Source: Pseudoduganella danionis
GTDB lineage: Bacteria > Pseudomonadota > Gammaproteobacteria > Burkholderiales > Burkholderiaceae_D
Direction: 5' to 3'
DNA length: 64,000 nt
Assembly: GCF_009720775.1 (NCBI RefSeq)
Contig: NZ_WNKW01000004.1
Location: 372,001 to 436,000, forward strand
The position numbers were made by a program, and so were the translations under genes. This document shows positions 18,192-28,023 of the stretch, in pieces. Below the pieces are notes generated by a model. That model saw nothing but the letters and a program-made list of their open reading frames with translations, was not told the origin of the DNA and did not search any database. Position 1 is the first letter of the stretch; every line of letters starts with the position of its first letter.

Positions 18192-18207
18192 GTGAAACAA
18201 GTTTCAC
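18192..18207. promoter_or_regulatory. Operator-like palindrome downstream of the HTH gene
   Basis: GTGAAAC-AA-GTTTCAC is a perfect dyad with 7-base arms and a 2-base centre. It has the same geometry as the dyad at 17586-17601 but a different sequence. It lies between the HTH gene and its terminator. It could be an operator or simply a weak hairpin. Confidence 0.35.
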
Positions 18208-18232
18208 TGGCTGGCCAGTTTTTCTTCGGCAT

Positions 18233-18257
18233 AGGCGCCCACCGGGGCGCCTTTTTT
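18233..18257 (+). terminator. Rho-independent terminator
   Basis: AGGCGCCC (18233-18240) pairs with GGGCGCCT (18244-18251) and is followed by a T-rich run. It ends the transcript of the HTH gene at 17720. Confidence 0.75.
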
Positions 18258-18380
18258 ATTTTGTGAACTTCTGCGCAATGTCATGGTTTCGACATCGTTT
18301 TGAGGTACAGTGAGGTGTGCAGTCAGTGCATCACATGCACGCAACAACTTCGCATCCACCTTATTCCGGGAGTTACGGTT

Positions 18381-18563
18381 TTGAGCCATCCGATGAATAG
18401 CAATTATAGCAATGTTGCGCAGTTGAAGGATCTGATGACGGCTCCGCCCATGACGGCGGCCCAGCATGCGGAAGTGATGCGCAAGCGCATCGCTCATCGA
18501 CGTATGGTGGAAGAGGCACGCGAGCTCAAACGGCTCAGTGGCCAGTCATACGACCAGCGCTAA
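18381..18563 (+). CDS. Small hypothetical protein, 60 residues
   Basis: I do not recognise this protein. The frame reads from a TTG at 18381, preceded at 8 bases by GGGAG (18368-18372). A later ATG at 18393 would give 56 residues but sits 20 bases from that site. The C-terminal half is strongly basic and helical (AEVMRKRIAHRRMVEEARELKRL), with no membrane segment or cysteine pair. It might bind nucleic acid or a partner protein, but that is only a guess. It is isolated, convergent with ubiX, which ends 5 bases away. Confidence 0.55.
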   Translation: MSHPMNSNYSNVAQLKDLMTAPPMTAAQHAEVMRKRIAHRRMVEEARELKRLSGQSYDQR

Positions 18564-18567
18564 CCGC

Positions 18568-19173
18568 CTAACTGGCGTCAGTGCCGGTGCTGCCGGCCTG
18601 CATGCCTTGCCAGCGCGGTGCGAGGCCGTGTTCGATCTGGAACAGGTCGAGCACGCGGGCGACTGTGTGGTCCACCATTTCAGCGATGCTGGCGGGCTGG
18701 TGGTAGAAGCTAGGCAGTGGCGGGAAGATAATCCCGCCCATTTCCGTGACGGCCGTCATATTGCGCAGGTGCGCCAGATTGAACGGCGTTTCGCGCACCA
18801 TCAGCACCAGCCGGCGACGCTCCTTGAGCACCACATCGGCCGCACGGGCAATCAGGTTATCGGATAAGCCATGGGCCACGGAGGCCAGGGTTTTCATCGA
18901 GCACGGCGCGATGATCATGCCATCGGACTGGAAGGAGCCGCTGGCGACGCTGGCGCCCACATCGCGCACCTTGTGCACCACATGGGCCAGCGCTTCCACC
19001 TCGCGCTTCTGCAGGCCAGTTTCCTGATGCAAAGTCAGGATGGCTGCGTCGGACAGAATCAGGTGGCTTTCGATGCCGGGGGTATCGCGTAAAAACTGCA
19101 GCAGACGCAAGCCATACACGGCGCCCGTGGCGCCGGTGATGGCGACGACGATCCGCCGCGGACGATCAGGCAT
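18568..19173 (-). CDS. ubiX: Flavin prenyltransferase UbiX
   Basis: This 201-residue flavoprotein makes prenylated FMN, the cofactor of the UbiD decarboxylase in ubiquinone synthesis. The family blocks are all visible: [14 protein letters not shown] at the N-terminus, the [18 protein letters not shown] loop and the phosphate-binding stretch with LVLMVRETP. Length fits Pad1/UbiX. The start overlaps the end of grxD by 8 bases, so they are probably co-transcribed. No ubiD is in the window. Confidence 0.92.
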   Translation of the reverse strand: MPDRPRRIVVAITGATGAVYGLRLLQFLRDTPGIESHLILSDAAILTLHQETGLQKREVEALAHVVHKVRDVGASVASGSFQSDGMIIAPCSMKTLASVAHGLSDNLIARAADVVLKERRRLVLMVRETPFNLAHLRNMTAVTEMGGIIFPPLPSFYHQPASIAEMVDHTVARVLDLFQIEHGLAPRWQGMQAGSTGTDAS

Positions 19174-19480
19174 TCAACAGGGCTTTCAGTTCGCCCGATT
19201 CGAACATTTCATTCATGATGTCCGAACCACCGATGAATTCGCCGTTGATGTACAGCTGAGGGATGGTCGGCCAGTTCGAATAGTCCTTGATGCCTTGACG
19301 CACTTCCGGATCGTCCAGCACGTTGACGGTGGCAATGTTTTCAATGCCGCAAGCTTTCAGGATCTGGATGGCACGGCCGGAAAAGCCGCATTGCGGGAAC
19401 TGGGCAGTGCCCTTCATGAACAGCACCACTTTGGTGTTGGTCACAGTGTCTTTGATCCAGGTTTGTACGTCGTCGCTCAT
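19166..19480 (-). CDS. grxD: Monothiol glutaredoxin, Grx4 family
   Basis: This 104-residue monothiol glutaredoxin has the CGFS active site at Cys31, then [19 protein letters not shown], which binds glutathione. Such proteins carry [2Fe-2S] clusters, often with BolA partners; an ibaG gene lies at 40627. I chose the ATG at 19478-19480 (MSDDVQTW), the usual start for the family. The longer open frame upstream overlaps the tex gene's end. It precedes ubiX with an 8-base overlap. Confidence 0.93.
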   Translation of the reverse strand: MSDDVQTWIKDTVTNTKVVLFMKGTAQFPQCGFSGRAIQILKACGIENIATVNVLDDPEVRQGIKDYSNWPTIPQLYINGEFIGGSDIMNEMFESGELKALLNA

Positions 19481-19550
19481 GGCTACCTCAGTGTAAAGAT
19501 GTATTGAATCTCGATATTTTATAAGAAAATTCCCAAGACCGTATTTTGGG

Positions 19551-21899
19551 TCAGGAGCGCAGTTTGGCGAAGGCCGCTGCCATGCTGCCGCCCAGCGGTT
19601 CGGCCTTGGCGGTCTGCTTGCTGTGCTGGCCCATGCTGCGGCGGTCGTTGCGGTCGGCACGCTGCTGCGGATTGCTGCCGGCCACGGGCGCGCTGTCGCT
19701 CAACCGCATGGTCAGGGCAATACGCTTGCGCTTGGCATCGACTTCCAGCACTTTCACTTTCACCACCTGTCCTGCCTTGACGACCGTGTGCGGGTCTTTG
19801 ACGAAGGTATTCGACAGCGCCGAAATGTGTACCAGTCCATCCTGATGCACGCCGATATCGACAAACGCGCCAAAGGCCGCCACGTTGGTGACCACGCCTT
19901 CGAGGATCATGTCGGGCCGCAGGTCGCTGATTTCTTCCACGCCATCCTTGAAAGTGGCCGTGGTGAATTCGGGACGCGGGTCACGGCCCGGCTTTTCCAG
20001 CTCTTTCAGAATATCGCTGATGGTGGGCACACCGAACTGTTCGTCAGCATATTTGGCCGGCTGCAGCGTTTTGATCAGGCTGGTTTCACCGATCACGGCC
20101 TTGATGTCCTTGTTTATGTCGCGCAGGATTTTTTCTACCAGCGGGTAGGATTCCGGGTGCACGGCCGAAGCGTCGAGCGGGTTCTCGCCGCCCATCACGC
20201 GCAGGAAGCCGGCGGCCTGTTCGAAAGTCTTGTCGCCCAGCCGCGGTACAGCTTTCAGCGCGGCACGGTTGGGGAAGGCGCCCTTGCTATCGCGGTAGTT
20301 GACGATGGCTTGCGCCACCGAGGCGGACAGGCCGGACACGCGCGTCAGCAGCGGCACGGAAGCCGTGTTGACGTCGACACCGACGGCATTCACGCAGTCT
20401 TCCACTACCGCATCGAGGCTGCGTGCGAGCTGGGTTTGCGAGACATCATGCTGGTACTGGCCCACGCCGATCGATTTCGGATCGATTTTTACCAGTTCGG
20501 CCAGCGGGTCCTGCAGGCGGCGTGCAATCGACACGGCGCCGCGCAGCGACACGTCCATGTCAGGCAGTTCGCGCGAGGCGAATTCCGAAGCCGAGTATAC
20601 CGAGGCGCCCGCTTCGGACACGACGATCTTGTTCATTTTCGGTTCCGGATACAGCTTGATCAGTTCCTGCGCGAGCTTGTCCGTCTCGCGCGAAGCGGTA
20701 CCGTTACCGATGGAAATCAGCGCAACCTTGTGCTTGATGGCCAACTGGCCCAGCGTGTGCAGCGCGCCATGCCAGTCGTTTTTCGGCTGGTGCGGGTAGA
20801 TCACGGCCGTGTCGACCACCTTGCCGGTGGCATCGACCACGGCCACTTTGACGCCCGTACGCAGGCCCGGGTCCAGCCCCATGGTGGCACGCTGGCCAGC
20901 CGGCGCGGCCAGCAGCAGGGCTTTCAGATTGGTCGCGAACACATTGATGGCCGACAGTTCGGCGGCTTCGCGCAGCGCGCCCATCAGTTCGGTTTCCAGA
21001 TGCATGAAGCTCTTCACGCGCCAGGTCCAGCGCGCGGTGTCGCACAGCCATTTGTCGGCCGGACGGCCCGCCTGCTTGATGCCGAAACGGGCCGCGATGC
21101 GGCTTTCGCACGGGTTATGCGGCGCATCCCATTTCGGTTTTTCCGGTTCGGAATCGAGTCGCAGGGTGACGTCCAGCATGCCTTCGCGGCGGCCGCGCAG
21201 CAAAGCCAGCGCACGGTGGGAAGGTATGCTGCTGAGGTTTTCCGTGTAATCGAAGTAGTCGGCGAATTTTTCGCCTTCTTCCTGTTTGCCTTCCACGACT
21301 TTGGATTCAACAATGCCGTGCTCCTGTACGTATTCGCGCAAGGATTGCAGCAGGGTGGCGTCTTCGGCAAAGCGTTCCATCAGGATCTGGCGTGCACCGT
21401 CGAGCGCAGCCTTGTTGTCGGCCACGCCGGGGTTGTTGCCATCGGCCGATTCGAACGGCGCACGCAAATATTTGCCGGCTTCCGTCTCCGGATCCAATGC
21501 GGGATTGCCCAGCAGGCTTTCTGCCAGTGGTGCCAGTCCTGCTTCGATGGCGATCTGGGCTTTGGTGCGGCGTTTCGGCTTGTAAGGCAGGTAGAGGTCT
21601 TCCAGCCGGGTTTTGTCCTCGGCGTGCAGGACGGCATCGAGCAGTTCCGGCGTCATCTTGTTCTGCTCGGTAATCGAGGCAATGATGGCGGCGCGGCGCT
21701 CTTCCAGCTCGCGCAGATAGCGCAAGCGTTCTTCCAGCAGACGCAGCTGGGTATCATCGAGTCCGCCCGTCACTTCCTTACGGTAGCGGGCAATAAACGG
21801 CACAGTAGCGCCTTCGTCGAGCAGGGCGACGGCGGCGACAACCTGAGGGGCTTTGCAGTTGAGTTCAGTGGCAAGACGTTGTTCGATGGTAGGCAGCAT
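19551..21899 (-). CDS. tex: Transcription accessory protein Tex
   Basis: This 782-residue RNA-binding protein has the Tex domain order: N-terminal helical/HTH region, YqgF-like nuclease fold (from about residue 335, [16 protein letters not shown]), helix-hairpin-helix repeats (about 500-560, [16 protein letters not shown]) and an S1 RNA-binding domain (about 650-725, [21 protein letters not shown] in part). Tex is a conserved factor linked to transcription and toxin-gene expression in Bordetella. A short basic tail follows the S1 domain. It is divergent from the SNF2 gene across 208 bases and may be followed by grxD-ubiX. Confidence 0.93.
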   Translation of the reverse strand: MLPTIEQRLATELNCKAPQVVAAVALLDEGATVPFIARYRKEVTGGLDDTQLRLLEERLRYLRELEERRAAIIASITEQNKMTPELLDAVLHAEDKTRLEDLYLPYKPKRRTKAQIAIEAGLAPLAESLLGNPALDPETEAGKYLRAPFESADGNNPGVADNKAALDGARQILMERFAEDATLLQSLREYVQEHGIVESKVVEGKQEEGEKFADYFDYTENLSSIPSHRALALLRGRREGMLDVTLRLDSEPEKPKWDAPHNPCESRIAARFGIKQAGRPADKWLCDTARWTWRVKSFMHLETELMGALREAAELSAINVFATNLKALLLAAPAGQRATMGLDPGLRTGVKVAVVDATGKVVDTAVIYPHQPKNDWHGALHTLGQLAIKHKVALISIGNGTASRETDKLAQELIKLYPEPKMNKIVVSEAGASVYSASEFASRELPDMDVSLRGAVSIARRLQDPLAELVKIDPKSIGVGQYQHDVSQTQLARSLDAVVEDCVNAVGVDVNTASVPLLTRVSGLSASVAQAIVNYRDSKGAFPNRAALKAVPRLGDKTFEQAAGFLRVMGGENPLDASAVHPESYPLVEKILRDINKDIKAVIGETSLIKTLQPAKYADEQFGVPTISDILKELEKPGRDPRPEFTTATFKDGVEEISDLRPDMILEGVVTNVAAFGAFVDIGVHQDGLVHISALSNTFVKDPHTVVKAGQVVKVKVLEVDAKRKRIALTMRLSDSAPVAGSNPQQRADRNDRRSMGQHSKQTAKAEPLGGSMAAAFAKLRS

Positions 21900-22107
21900 G
21901 GACGGTATTCCTCAGCAATCAAGCTCGGAATGATACGCAATCGGCGCGAATCTGCCAGTCTTGACAGCCCGTGGCGTCTGTGAACCCGTTGCGTGCAGGG
22001 TGCATGGGCACACGAAAAACGCGGAAATATGAAGAATCCGCAAACATAAAAGCGTGTATGGCGGATAATATCGCCTGTTGCTGTTTTTGAACCATCTTTG
22101 ACCAACA

Positions 22108-25100
22108 ATGCGACCCATGGATTTAACCCGCGACGACGCCCCTGCTGCTCCCGCTGCACCTGCGCGCCCTGCGCCGCCTGCGAATCAATTGTCGTACGCT
22201 GTCGCCACCTGGCTGCAGCGGGTGGATGCCGCAGCGCATCCCAAGGCCAAGCTGAATGTTCCGCCGCCTGATGCGGACCCTAAACTTTCCGCACACAAAC
22301 TGATTTATGTGATGGCGCCTACCAGTGGCGGCCGTCATGTGGCGCTATGCCTGTACAAGGCGCGTCTGAAGCCGAATGGCGATGTAGCCGCCGCTAGCCC
22401 TGTCAGCGAAATTTTCTCGCTGCTGTCGGCCCCGCCCAGCTTTTTGTCGGCCGGTGATGAAGACCTGATCCGTTTCTTTGTGGCTATGCGCAGTGGCGCC
22501 AGCTCGCAGACCGGTTCGGCCACCGAGCCGCGTGGCAAGATCGGTGCGGCCCTGCTGAGCATGCTGGCCGAGCAGGATAAATTGCTGTGGGCAAATTCGT
22601 GGGCCGATGTGGGCAATGGTCTGGTCTATCCGCTCAAAGGCGGGGTGATGCGCGAGGCCCATCTGGCCTGGCGCGAAGAAGGCAAGGGGCTGCGGCTGGG
22701 CTGGCAGGTGCAGGCACCGCCGAATGCGCGCCACAGCGGTGCCGATCAGGTCGACTACATGCTGCCGACCGATCCGCCTTGGTATATCGACAATCTGTCC
22801 TGCGGCGTGCTGCAACTCAATCAGGGCGGCGCCCAGATACCGCTGGCCGATCTGCAGGCACTGGTAGCGCAAGCACCTTTGCTGACCAGTAACGACAAGC
22901 TGCGCGTGTCGCAGTTGCTGCTGGCCCATGGTCTGCAGCAATTGATGCCGCTGCCGCAGCCTTTGCCGCAGCGCCTGCGCGATGATGTGCTGCCGCGCCC
23001 CGTGCTGACGCTCGATGCCGCCATGCTGGCCGATGGCTCCATCCAGCGCTGGCATGATTTTGCCGTGCTGTCATTTGATTACGATGGTGAGCGGGTGTCG
23101 TTCGATCCGTCCCAGCGCGTAGTGCGCCAGAAGGGCGAAGTGACGGAAATTATCCAGCGCAATGAAGCGGCGGAAACGGCCGCGCTGGCGCTGCTGCAGG
23201 AACGTGCGTTTGCCGCACCGACGACCTTGCCGCTGAGCAGCGTCAAAGGCGGATTGTTGCTGCCGACGCAAGCCGAGTGGATACGTTTTGGCCGCGACGG
23301 CATCACCGACCTGCGTGCGGCCGGCTGGAAAATCGAAAAGACCACCAAATACCGCTATGACCTGACGGAAGTGGGCGAGTGGTTTGCCGAGGTGGAACAG
23401 GATACCAGCGAAGGTGGCCATGCCTGGTTCGAACTCGAACTCGGTATCAACGTCGAACAGGAACGCATCTCCCTGCTGCCGCTGCTGGTCCAGCTGATCC
23501 GCAACGCGCCCAACGATTTTGCGCCGAAAGTCATTGCCCAGCATGGCGAAGCAGACCAGATGCTGGCCGTGCTGGCCGATGGCCGCCGGGTGGCGCTGCC
23601 GTGGGCGCGCGTGCGGCCTATCTTGAATACGCTGGGCGAGCTGTATTTCAGCGACAAGATCAAGCCTACCCTGCGCATGACCAGCCTCGATGCGGCGCGT
23701 CTCGATGAGCTGGCCCGTTCGGTGGAAATGGCTTGGACCGGTGGTGAAGAATTGCGCGAAATGGGCGCCCGCCTGAACCAGTTCGGCTCCATCAAGCGCA
23801 TCGCCACGCCGGCCGGCCTGCAAGCCACCCTGCGTGACTACCAGACCGACGGTCTGTCGTGGATGCAGTTCCTGCGCGAATACGGTTTCGGCGGCATCCT
23901 GGCCGACGACATGGGTCTGGGCAAGACGGTACAGACGCTGGCCCACATTCTGGTGGAAAAAGAAGCAGGCCGATTGACGGCACCGGCGCTGGTGATCGCG
24001 CCGACTAGCCTGATGGGCAACTGGCAGGAAGAGGCGGCACGTTTTGCGCCGGGCCTGCGCGTGTTGCTGCTGCAAGGCAAGGAGCGCATGGGCCAGTTCG
24101 ACCAGATCGCCGAGGCCGATCTGGTGCTGACCACCTATGCGCTGCTGCCGCGTGACGAGGAAAAACTGCGCGAGCATGATTTCCATCTGGTCATCCTCGA
24201 CGAATCGCACTACATCAAGAACACCCGCAGCAAGGCAGCCCAGAGTGCCGGCCTGCTGAAAGCCCGTCACCGCCTGTGCCTGTCCGGCACGCCGCTGGAA
24301 AACCATCTGGGCGAGCTGTGGTCGCAATTCCATTTCCTGCTGCCGGGTCTGCTGGGCGACGAAAAAGGCTTCAACACCGTATTCCGTCACCCTATCGAAC
24401 GGCAGGACGATCCGCTGCGGCGCGCCCTGCTGAACCGTCGCATCAAGCCTTTCCTGCTGCGCCGGACCAAGGACCACGTGGCCAAGGAACTGCCGCCGAA
24501 AACGGAAATGGTGCGCAAGGTGGAGCTCACGGGCGCCCAGCGCGACCTGTACGAAACCGTGCGTCTGGCGATGGACCAGAAAGTGCGCGAGGAAATCGAC
24601 CGCAAGGGCGTGGCGCGCAGCCAGATCGTGATTCTGGAAGCGCTGCTCAAGCTGCGGCAGGTGTGCTGCGATCCGCGGCTGGTGAAATCGCTGACCGGCA
24701 AGAAGGCGGCTGCACCATCGGCCAAGCTGGTCGACCTGATGCAAATGGTGGAAGACTTGCTGGAAGAAAAACGCAAAATCCTCGTGTTCTCCCAGTTCAC
24801 CAGCATGCTGGAACTAATACAGGAAGAACTCGACGAGCGCGATATTCCGTATGCGCTGCTGACCGGCGATACCAAGGACCGCAGCGCCCAAGTGGCAGCG
24901 TTCCAGCAGGGTGCCGTACCGATCTTCCTGATCAGCCTGAAAGCGGGCGGCGTGGGTCTGAACCTGACGGCGGCCGATACCGTGATCCACTACGATCCGT
25001 GGTGGAATCCGGCGGCGGAAAATCAGGCCACCGACCGCGCCTGGCGTATCGGTCAGGACAAGCCGGTGTTTGTGTATAAGTTGATCGCCAAAGGCACACT

Positions 25101-25233
25101 GGAAGAGAAGATACAGGTGCTGCAGCAGAAGAAATCCGATCTGGCCCAGTCGATACTGGCCGAGGGCGAGTCGCAGAAGATGGCACTGACGCAGGAAGAC
25201 CTGCAGCAGATCTTTGCTCCGCTGGTGGAATAA
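22108..25233 (+). CDS. SNF2-family helicase-like ATPase
   Basis: This 1041-residue protein has an N-terminal region of about 550 residues without a clear known domain, then a full SNF2 ATPase. Walker A is in LADDMGLGKTVQTL (about residue 600), and motif II is DESH in ILDESHYIKN (about 697). Motif III-like LSGTPLENHLGELWSQ follows, then the C-terminal helicase domain with VFSQFTSML (about 890), KAGGVGLNLTAAD and TDRAWRIGQ (about 976). No SWIM zinc finger is seen. These proteins move on duplex DNA or remodel protein-DNA complexes. A histidine-kinase gene overlaps its stop codon by one base. Start may be ATG 22108 or ATG 22117. Confidence 0.88.
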   Translation: MRPMDLTRDDAPAAPAAPARPAPPANQLSYAVATWLQRVDAAAHPKAKLNVPPPDADPKLSAHKLIYVMAPTSGGRHVALCLYKARLKPNGDVAAASPVSEIFSLLSAPPSFLSAGDEDLIRFFVAMRSGASSQTGSATEPRGKIGAALLSMLAEQDKLLWANSWADVGNGLVYPLKGGVMREAHLAWREEGKGLRLGWQVQAPPNARHSGADQVDYMLPTDPPWYIDNLSCGVLQLNQGGAQIPLADLQALVAQAPLLTSNDKLRVSQLLLAHGLQQLMPLPQPLPQRLRDDVLPRPVLTLDAAMLADGSIQRWHDFAVLSFDYDGERVSFDPSQRVVRQKGEVTEIIQRNEAAETAALALLQERAFAAPTTLPLSSVKGGLLLPTQAEWIRFGRDGITDLRAAGWKIEKTTKYRYDLTEVGEWFAEVEQDTSEGGHAWFELELGINVEQERISLLPLLVQLIRNAPNDFAPKVIAQHGEADQMLAVLADGRRVALPWARVRPILNTLGELYFSDKIKPTLRMTSLDAARLDELARSVEMAWTGGEELREMGARLNQFGSIKRIATPAGLQATLRDYQTDGLSWMQFLREYGFGGILADDMGLGKTVQTLAHILVEKEAGRLTAPALVIAPTSLMGNWQEEAARFAPGLRVLLLQGKERMGQFDQIAEADLVLTTYALLPRDEEKLREHDFHLVILDESHYIKNTRSKAAQSAGLLKARHRLCLSGTPLENHLGELWSQFHFLLPGLLGDEKGFNTVFRHPIERQDDPLRRALLNRRIKPFLLRRTKDHVAKELPPKTEMVRKVELTGAQRDLYETVRLAMDQKVREEIDRKGVARSQIVILEALLKLRQVCCDPRLVKSLTGKKAAAPSAKLVDLMQMVEDLLEEKRKILVFSQFTSMLELIQEELDERDIPYALLTGDTKDRSAQVAAFQQGAVPIFLISLKAGGVGLNLTAADTVIHYDPWWNPAAENQATDRAWRIGQDKPVFVYKLIAKGTLEEKIQVLQQKKSDLAQSILAEGESQKMALTQEDLQQIFAPLVE

Positions 25234-26321
25234 TGACGCGCGCCGCCGAACTGGAGGCCATGCTTATCGCAGCGCAGGCAGAAATGCAGCGCTGCCGCGA
25301 ATGGCTGGCCTACAGCGAGGAAGCCAGCTTCACGGCTGACGCGGCGGGCCTGATATGGCTGAGCCCCGCCTGCGAGCGGCAGTTCGGCTACACCTTGGCC
25401 ACTGCGCAGGCACTGGCTGTACCCCTGCTGGCGCAATTGCCGGCCCGGCTGGCGCGTTACGCGGGTGGCGACGCCACGCGCTGGCAGGTGCGGCGCGAGC
25501 TGGAACTGGCCCATGCCGGCGGCCATCCCGTTTCCGTGGAAATCACCACCACGCTGCTGCCCGAGACGGATGGCTCGGTGCGGCGCATTCACGGCATCGT
25601 GCGCGACCTGACGCTGGCGCGCGAGCTGGCCCTGCGGCAGAAACAGTTCACTTCCATGCTGTCGCATGAATTCCGTACGCCGCTGGCCGTGATCGATGGC
25701 GCTGCCCAGTTGCTGGAAATGACGGGCACGGCCCACGATGAGAGCACGCGCAAGCGCTATCGCAAGATCCAGACGGCGGCCGACCGCCTGCTGGCCTTGC
25801 TGGACGAACATCTGACACCCGAGCGCATGGCGGAAATCGGCCGCGTACGCCAGCCGGATCAGGTCGCGCCAGCCAGTCTGCTGCAAACAGCCGTACAACA
25901 GGCTGCGAGCCAGCGCAGCAACATTACTTTGGCGCTTGGCAATCTGCCGGCGCAGATACGCTGTGATCCAGCCGGTATGCGTTTATGCCTCGACGTAGTG
26001 CTGGATAACGCGATTAAATACACGCCGGCCACCAGCGCCATCGAGGTGAGTGGCCAGATGGCTGTCGGTGGCGGGCTGGAAATGCTGGTGCGCGACCACG
26101 GCGATGGCGTGGCCGAGAGCGAACTGGGCAGGATTTTTGAAAAAGCGTATCGTGGAAACAACGCTGGCCAGATCGCCGGTTCCGGGCTGGGACTGTACAT
26201 GGCCAGCGCTGTGCTCGAGGTGCACGGCGGTAGCCTGACGGCACGCCATGCTTCGGGGGGCGGCATGGAATTCCGGATTTGGTTGCCAATTGCTAGCCAG
26301 ACAGGGAAAGTTCTTGCTTAG
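25233..26321 (+). CDS. Cytosolic PAS sensor histidine kinase
   Basis: This 362-residue kinase has a PAS/PAC region (about residues 25-135), an HisKA helix pair with His145 in SMLSHEFRTPLAV, and an HATPase domain. The N box is DVVLDNAIKYTPA, and the G boxes are VRDHGDGVAE and GSGLGLYMASAVLEVHGG. No membrane segment or signal peptide is present, so it senses an internal cue, perhaps redox or a small ligand in the PAS pocket. The ATG overlaps the SNF2 stop (TAATG), a sign of translational coupling. A response regulator follows after 92 bases. Confidence 0.9.
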   Translation: MTRAAELEAMLIAAQAEMQRCREWLAYSEEASFTADAAGLIWLSPACERQFGYTLATAQALAVPLLAQLPARLARYAGGDATRWQVRRELELAHAGGHPVSVEITTTLLPETDGSVRRIHGIVRDLTLARELALRQKQFTSMLSHEFRTPLAVIDGAAQLLEMTGTAHDESTRKRYRKIQTAADRLLALLDEHLTPERMAEIGRVRQPDQVAPASLLQTAVQQAASQRSNITLALGNLPAQIRCDPAGMRLCLDVVLDNAIKYTPATSAIEVSGQMAVGGGLEMLVRDHGDGVAESELGRIFEKAYRGNNAGQIAGSGLGLYMASAVLEVHGGSLTARHASGGGMEFRIWLPIASQTGKVLA

Positions 26322-26413
26322 TAAGGTTGCAGCAGTGATAATTCCTAAACGCAAGCCATCTTGGCAGGGCGGGGCTGGACACGTGGTCCGGATTTAGCAT
26401 TCATGGCGCATCA

Positions 26414-27094
26414 ATGACGCAGATACTCATCGTAGAAGACAATCTGGACTATGCCGAGGAAATGGCAGAGTTCTTGGTTGAGCTCAAGCATGAGGTGCGC
26501 ATAACCAATAGCGCCAGCGAAATGTGGTCGGCCCTCAGCCATGGCAATGTGGGCGTGGTGGTGCTCGATCTGGGCCTGCCTGACGAAGACGGCTTCAACG
26601 TGATACCGCGCATGCGCCAGCTCTACCCGCAGATCGGTCTGCTGGTGCTGACGGGGCGGGTGGCTTTCGACAACCGCATCCTGGGTCTGCGTCTGGGCGC
26701 CGACCATTATCTGACCAAACCCATCAAATTCCCCGAGCTGGCCGCCCATATCGAGGCGCTCAACCGCCGGGTGGGGCCGCAGGAAACCGCACCCGTGCTC
26801 AGCAAATGGACCTTGCGCGTGAGCGCCCGCCAGCTGGAGCTGGAAGGCACCATCATCACGCTGACGGAAAAAGAGTGCAATTTCCTGCATTTGCTGACCA
26901 TCAATACCCGTCCCGTGCCCCGTCAGGTGATCGTGGCCGGCATAGGTGGCGATGATCCCGATGCAGGACGGCGTGTCGATATGCTGGTCTACCGTCTGCG
27001 CAAGAAAGCGCGCACGGGGCTGGGGCAGGATCTGCCGCTGCGCAGCGCCTATGGCGAAGGCTACAGCCTGTCCGCCAGTTTCAATCTTTCCTGA
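26414..27094 (+). CDS. OmpR/PhoB-type response regulator
   Basis: This 226-residue regulator has a receiver domain with the acidic pair Glu8-Asp9, phosphoacceptor Asp52 (VVLDLGLPDEDG), Thr80 and Lys102 (TKPIKF). A winged-helix effector domain (about 140-222) follows, with ITLTEKECNFLHLL, RRVDMLVYRLRKK and SAYGEGYSL. It is the natural partner of the kinase just upstream. The order kinase then regulator, with a 92-base gap, is less usual than regulator first and leaves room for a separate promoter. The target genes are not known. Confidence 0.9.
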   Translation: MTQILIVEDNLDYAEEMAEFLVELKHEVRITNSASEMWSALSHGNVGVVVLDLGLPDEDGFNVIPRMRQLYPQIGLLVLTGRVAFDNRILGLRLGADHYLTKPIKFPELAAHIEALNRRVGPQETAPVLSKWTLRVSARQLELEGTIITLTEKECNFLHLLTINTRPVPRQVIVAGIGGDDPDAGRRVDMLVYRLRKKARTGLGQDLPLRSAYGEGYSLSASFNLS

Positions 27095-27130
27095 GCTGTT
27101 ATACACCCCATCGCCGTGTTTCCTGAAAAT

Positions 27131-27184
27131 AGGGACAGAGTCGAGCCGATTTTTTTGATTTTGAAAATTAATCGGGGACAGAGT
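27131..27184. repeat. Left REP-type repeat of the RAYT module
   Basis: AGGGACAGAGTCGA (27131-27144) and GGGGACAGAGT (27174-27184) enclose an A/T-rich stretch that can fold on itself. An inverted, diverged copy stands at 28024-28082. The pair flanks a Y1-type transposase gene, as in REP-associated RAYT units. Confidence 0.78.
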
Positions 27185-27224
27185 GGTGTAGAATCGCTGC
27201 ATACCCACTCTGGAGCAGACTTCC

Positions 27225-27935
27225 ATGGCCCGATTACCGCGCCTGATTGTGCCCGGCCAGCCTCATCACGTGATTCAGACCGGCAATAACGACCAGCTGA
27301 TCTTCCGTGATACCGACGATTACCAGACTTTTCTGGGCTGGCTGCGCACGGCCGCGAAAAACTACAAGGTCGCCATCCACGCCTATGTACTGATGCCCAA
27401 CCACCTGCATCTGCTGGCCACGCCGGCCGATGAACTGGGGCTGGGCCAGATGATGCAGTGGATAGGCCGCTATTACGTGCCCTACTTCAACCAGAAATAC
27501 GGCCGCAGCGGCACGCTGTGGAATGGCCGCTACAAGACTTCGCTGATCGATGCCGAGCAGTATTTCATGGCCACCTGCCGCTACATCGAGTTCAACCCCG
27601 TGCGTAACGGCATGGTGGCGCGCGCGCAGGATTATCCGTGGTCCAGCTTCGGCCACCACGCGGGCTTGCGCGCCGACGGCCTGATTATCGACCACGCGCG
27701 CTTCTGGCAACTCGGTAATACGCCGTTCGAGCGCGAAGCCGCTTATCTGGCGCTGTCCGAACCGGCGCTGAGCGCGGAAGAAGTGGCGCATATCTCCAAA
27801 GCGCTGCTGAAAGGCTGGCCGCTAGGCTCGGAACAGTTCCAGCTCACGCTGCAGCAGCGCGTCAAGCGGCAAGTGCTGCCGGCGAAACGGGGGCGACCAT
27901 TCAAGCTTAGCCCGAAGACGGAAAATCCCGAATAA
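27225..27935 (+). mobile_element. REP-associated tyrosine transposase (RAYT, Y1/HUH family)
   Basis: This 236-residue protein is a Y1 transposase of the IS200/IS605 superfamily, RAYT subgroup. The N-terminus has HHVIQTGNND, followed by the HUH motif His60-Leu-His62 in MPNHLHLL and the catalytic Tyr120 in RYIEFNPVRNGM, then YPWSS. These enzymes cut single-stranded DNA at REP hairpins and are thought to spread REPs, usually as single domesticated copies. The gene seems intact and is flanked by inverted GGGACAGAGT repeats (27131-27184 and 28024-28082). It inserts between the response regulator and gltB with no cargo. Confidence 0.9.
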
Positions 27936-27970
27936 TCCAGAAGCAGGCGCTGCCAGCGCCGAGTAAACCA

Positions 27971-27999
27971 CCACGGAATCCGCAATTCCGTGGTTTTTT
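27971..27999 (+). terminator. Rho-independent terminator after the RAYT gene
   Basis: CCACGGAAT (27971-27979) pairs with ATTCCGTGG (27985-27993), followed by six T. A smaller hairpin GGCGCT-GCC-AGCGCC lies just before it (27946-27960). Confidence 0.8.
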
Positions 28000-28023
28000 A
28001 TTCTCCGAATTGTGGCCGTCATC

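Noticed and set aside
19623..21983. A 786-codon open frame on the plus strand opposite tex
   Set aside because: It has no ribosome-binding site or domain signature and lies wholly over a well-conserved gene on the other strand.
23071..24744. A 557-codon open frame opposite the first SNF2 gene
   Set aside because: The SNF2 motifs on the plus strand are complete, and the opposite frame is low-complexity Gln/Arg/His sequence.
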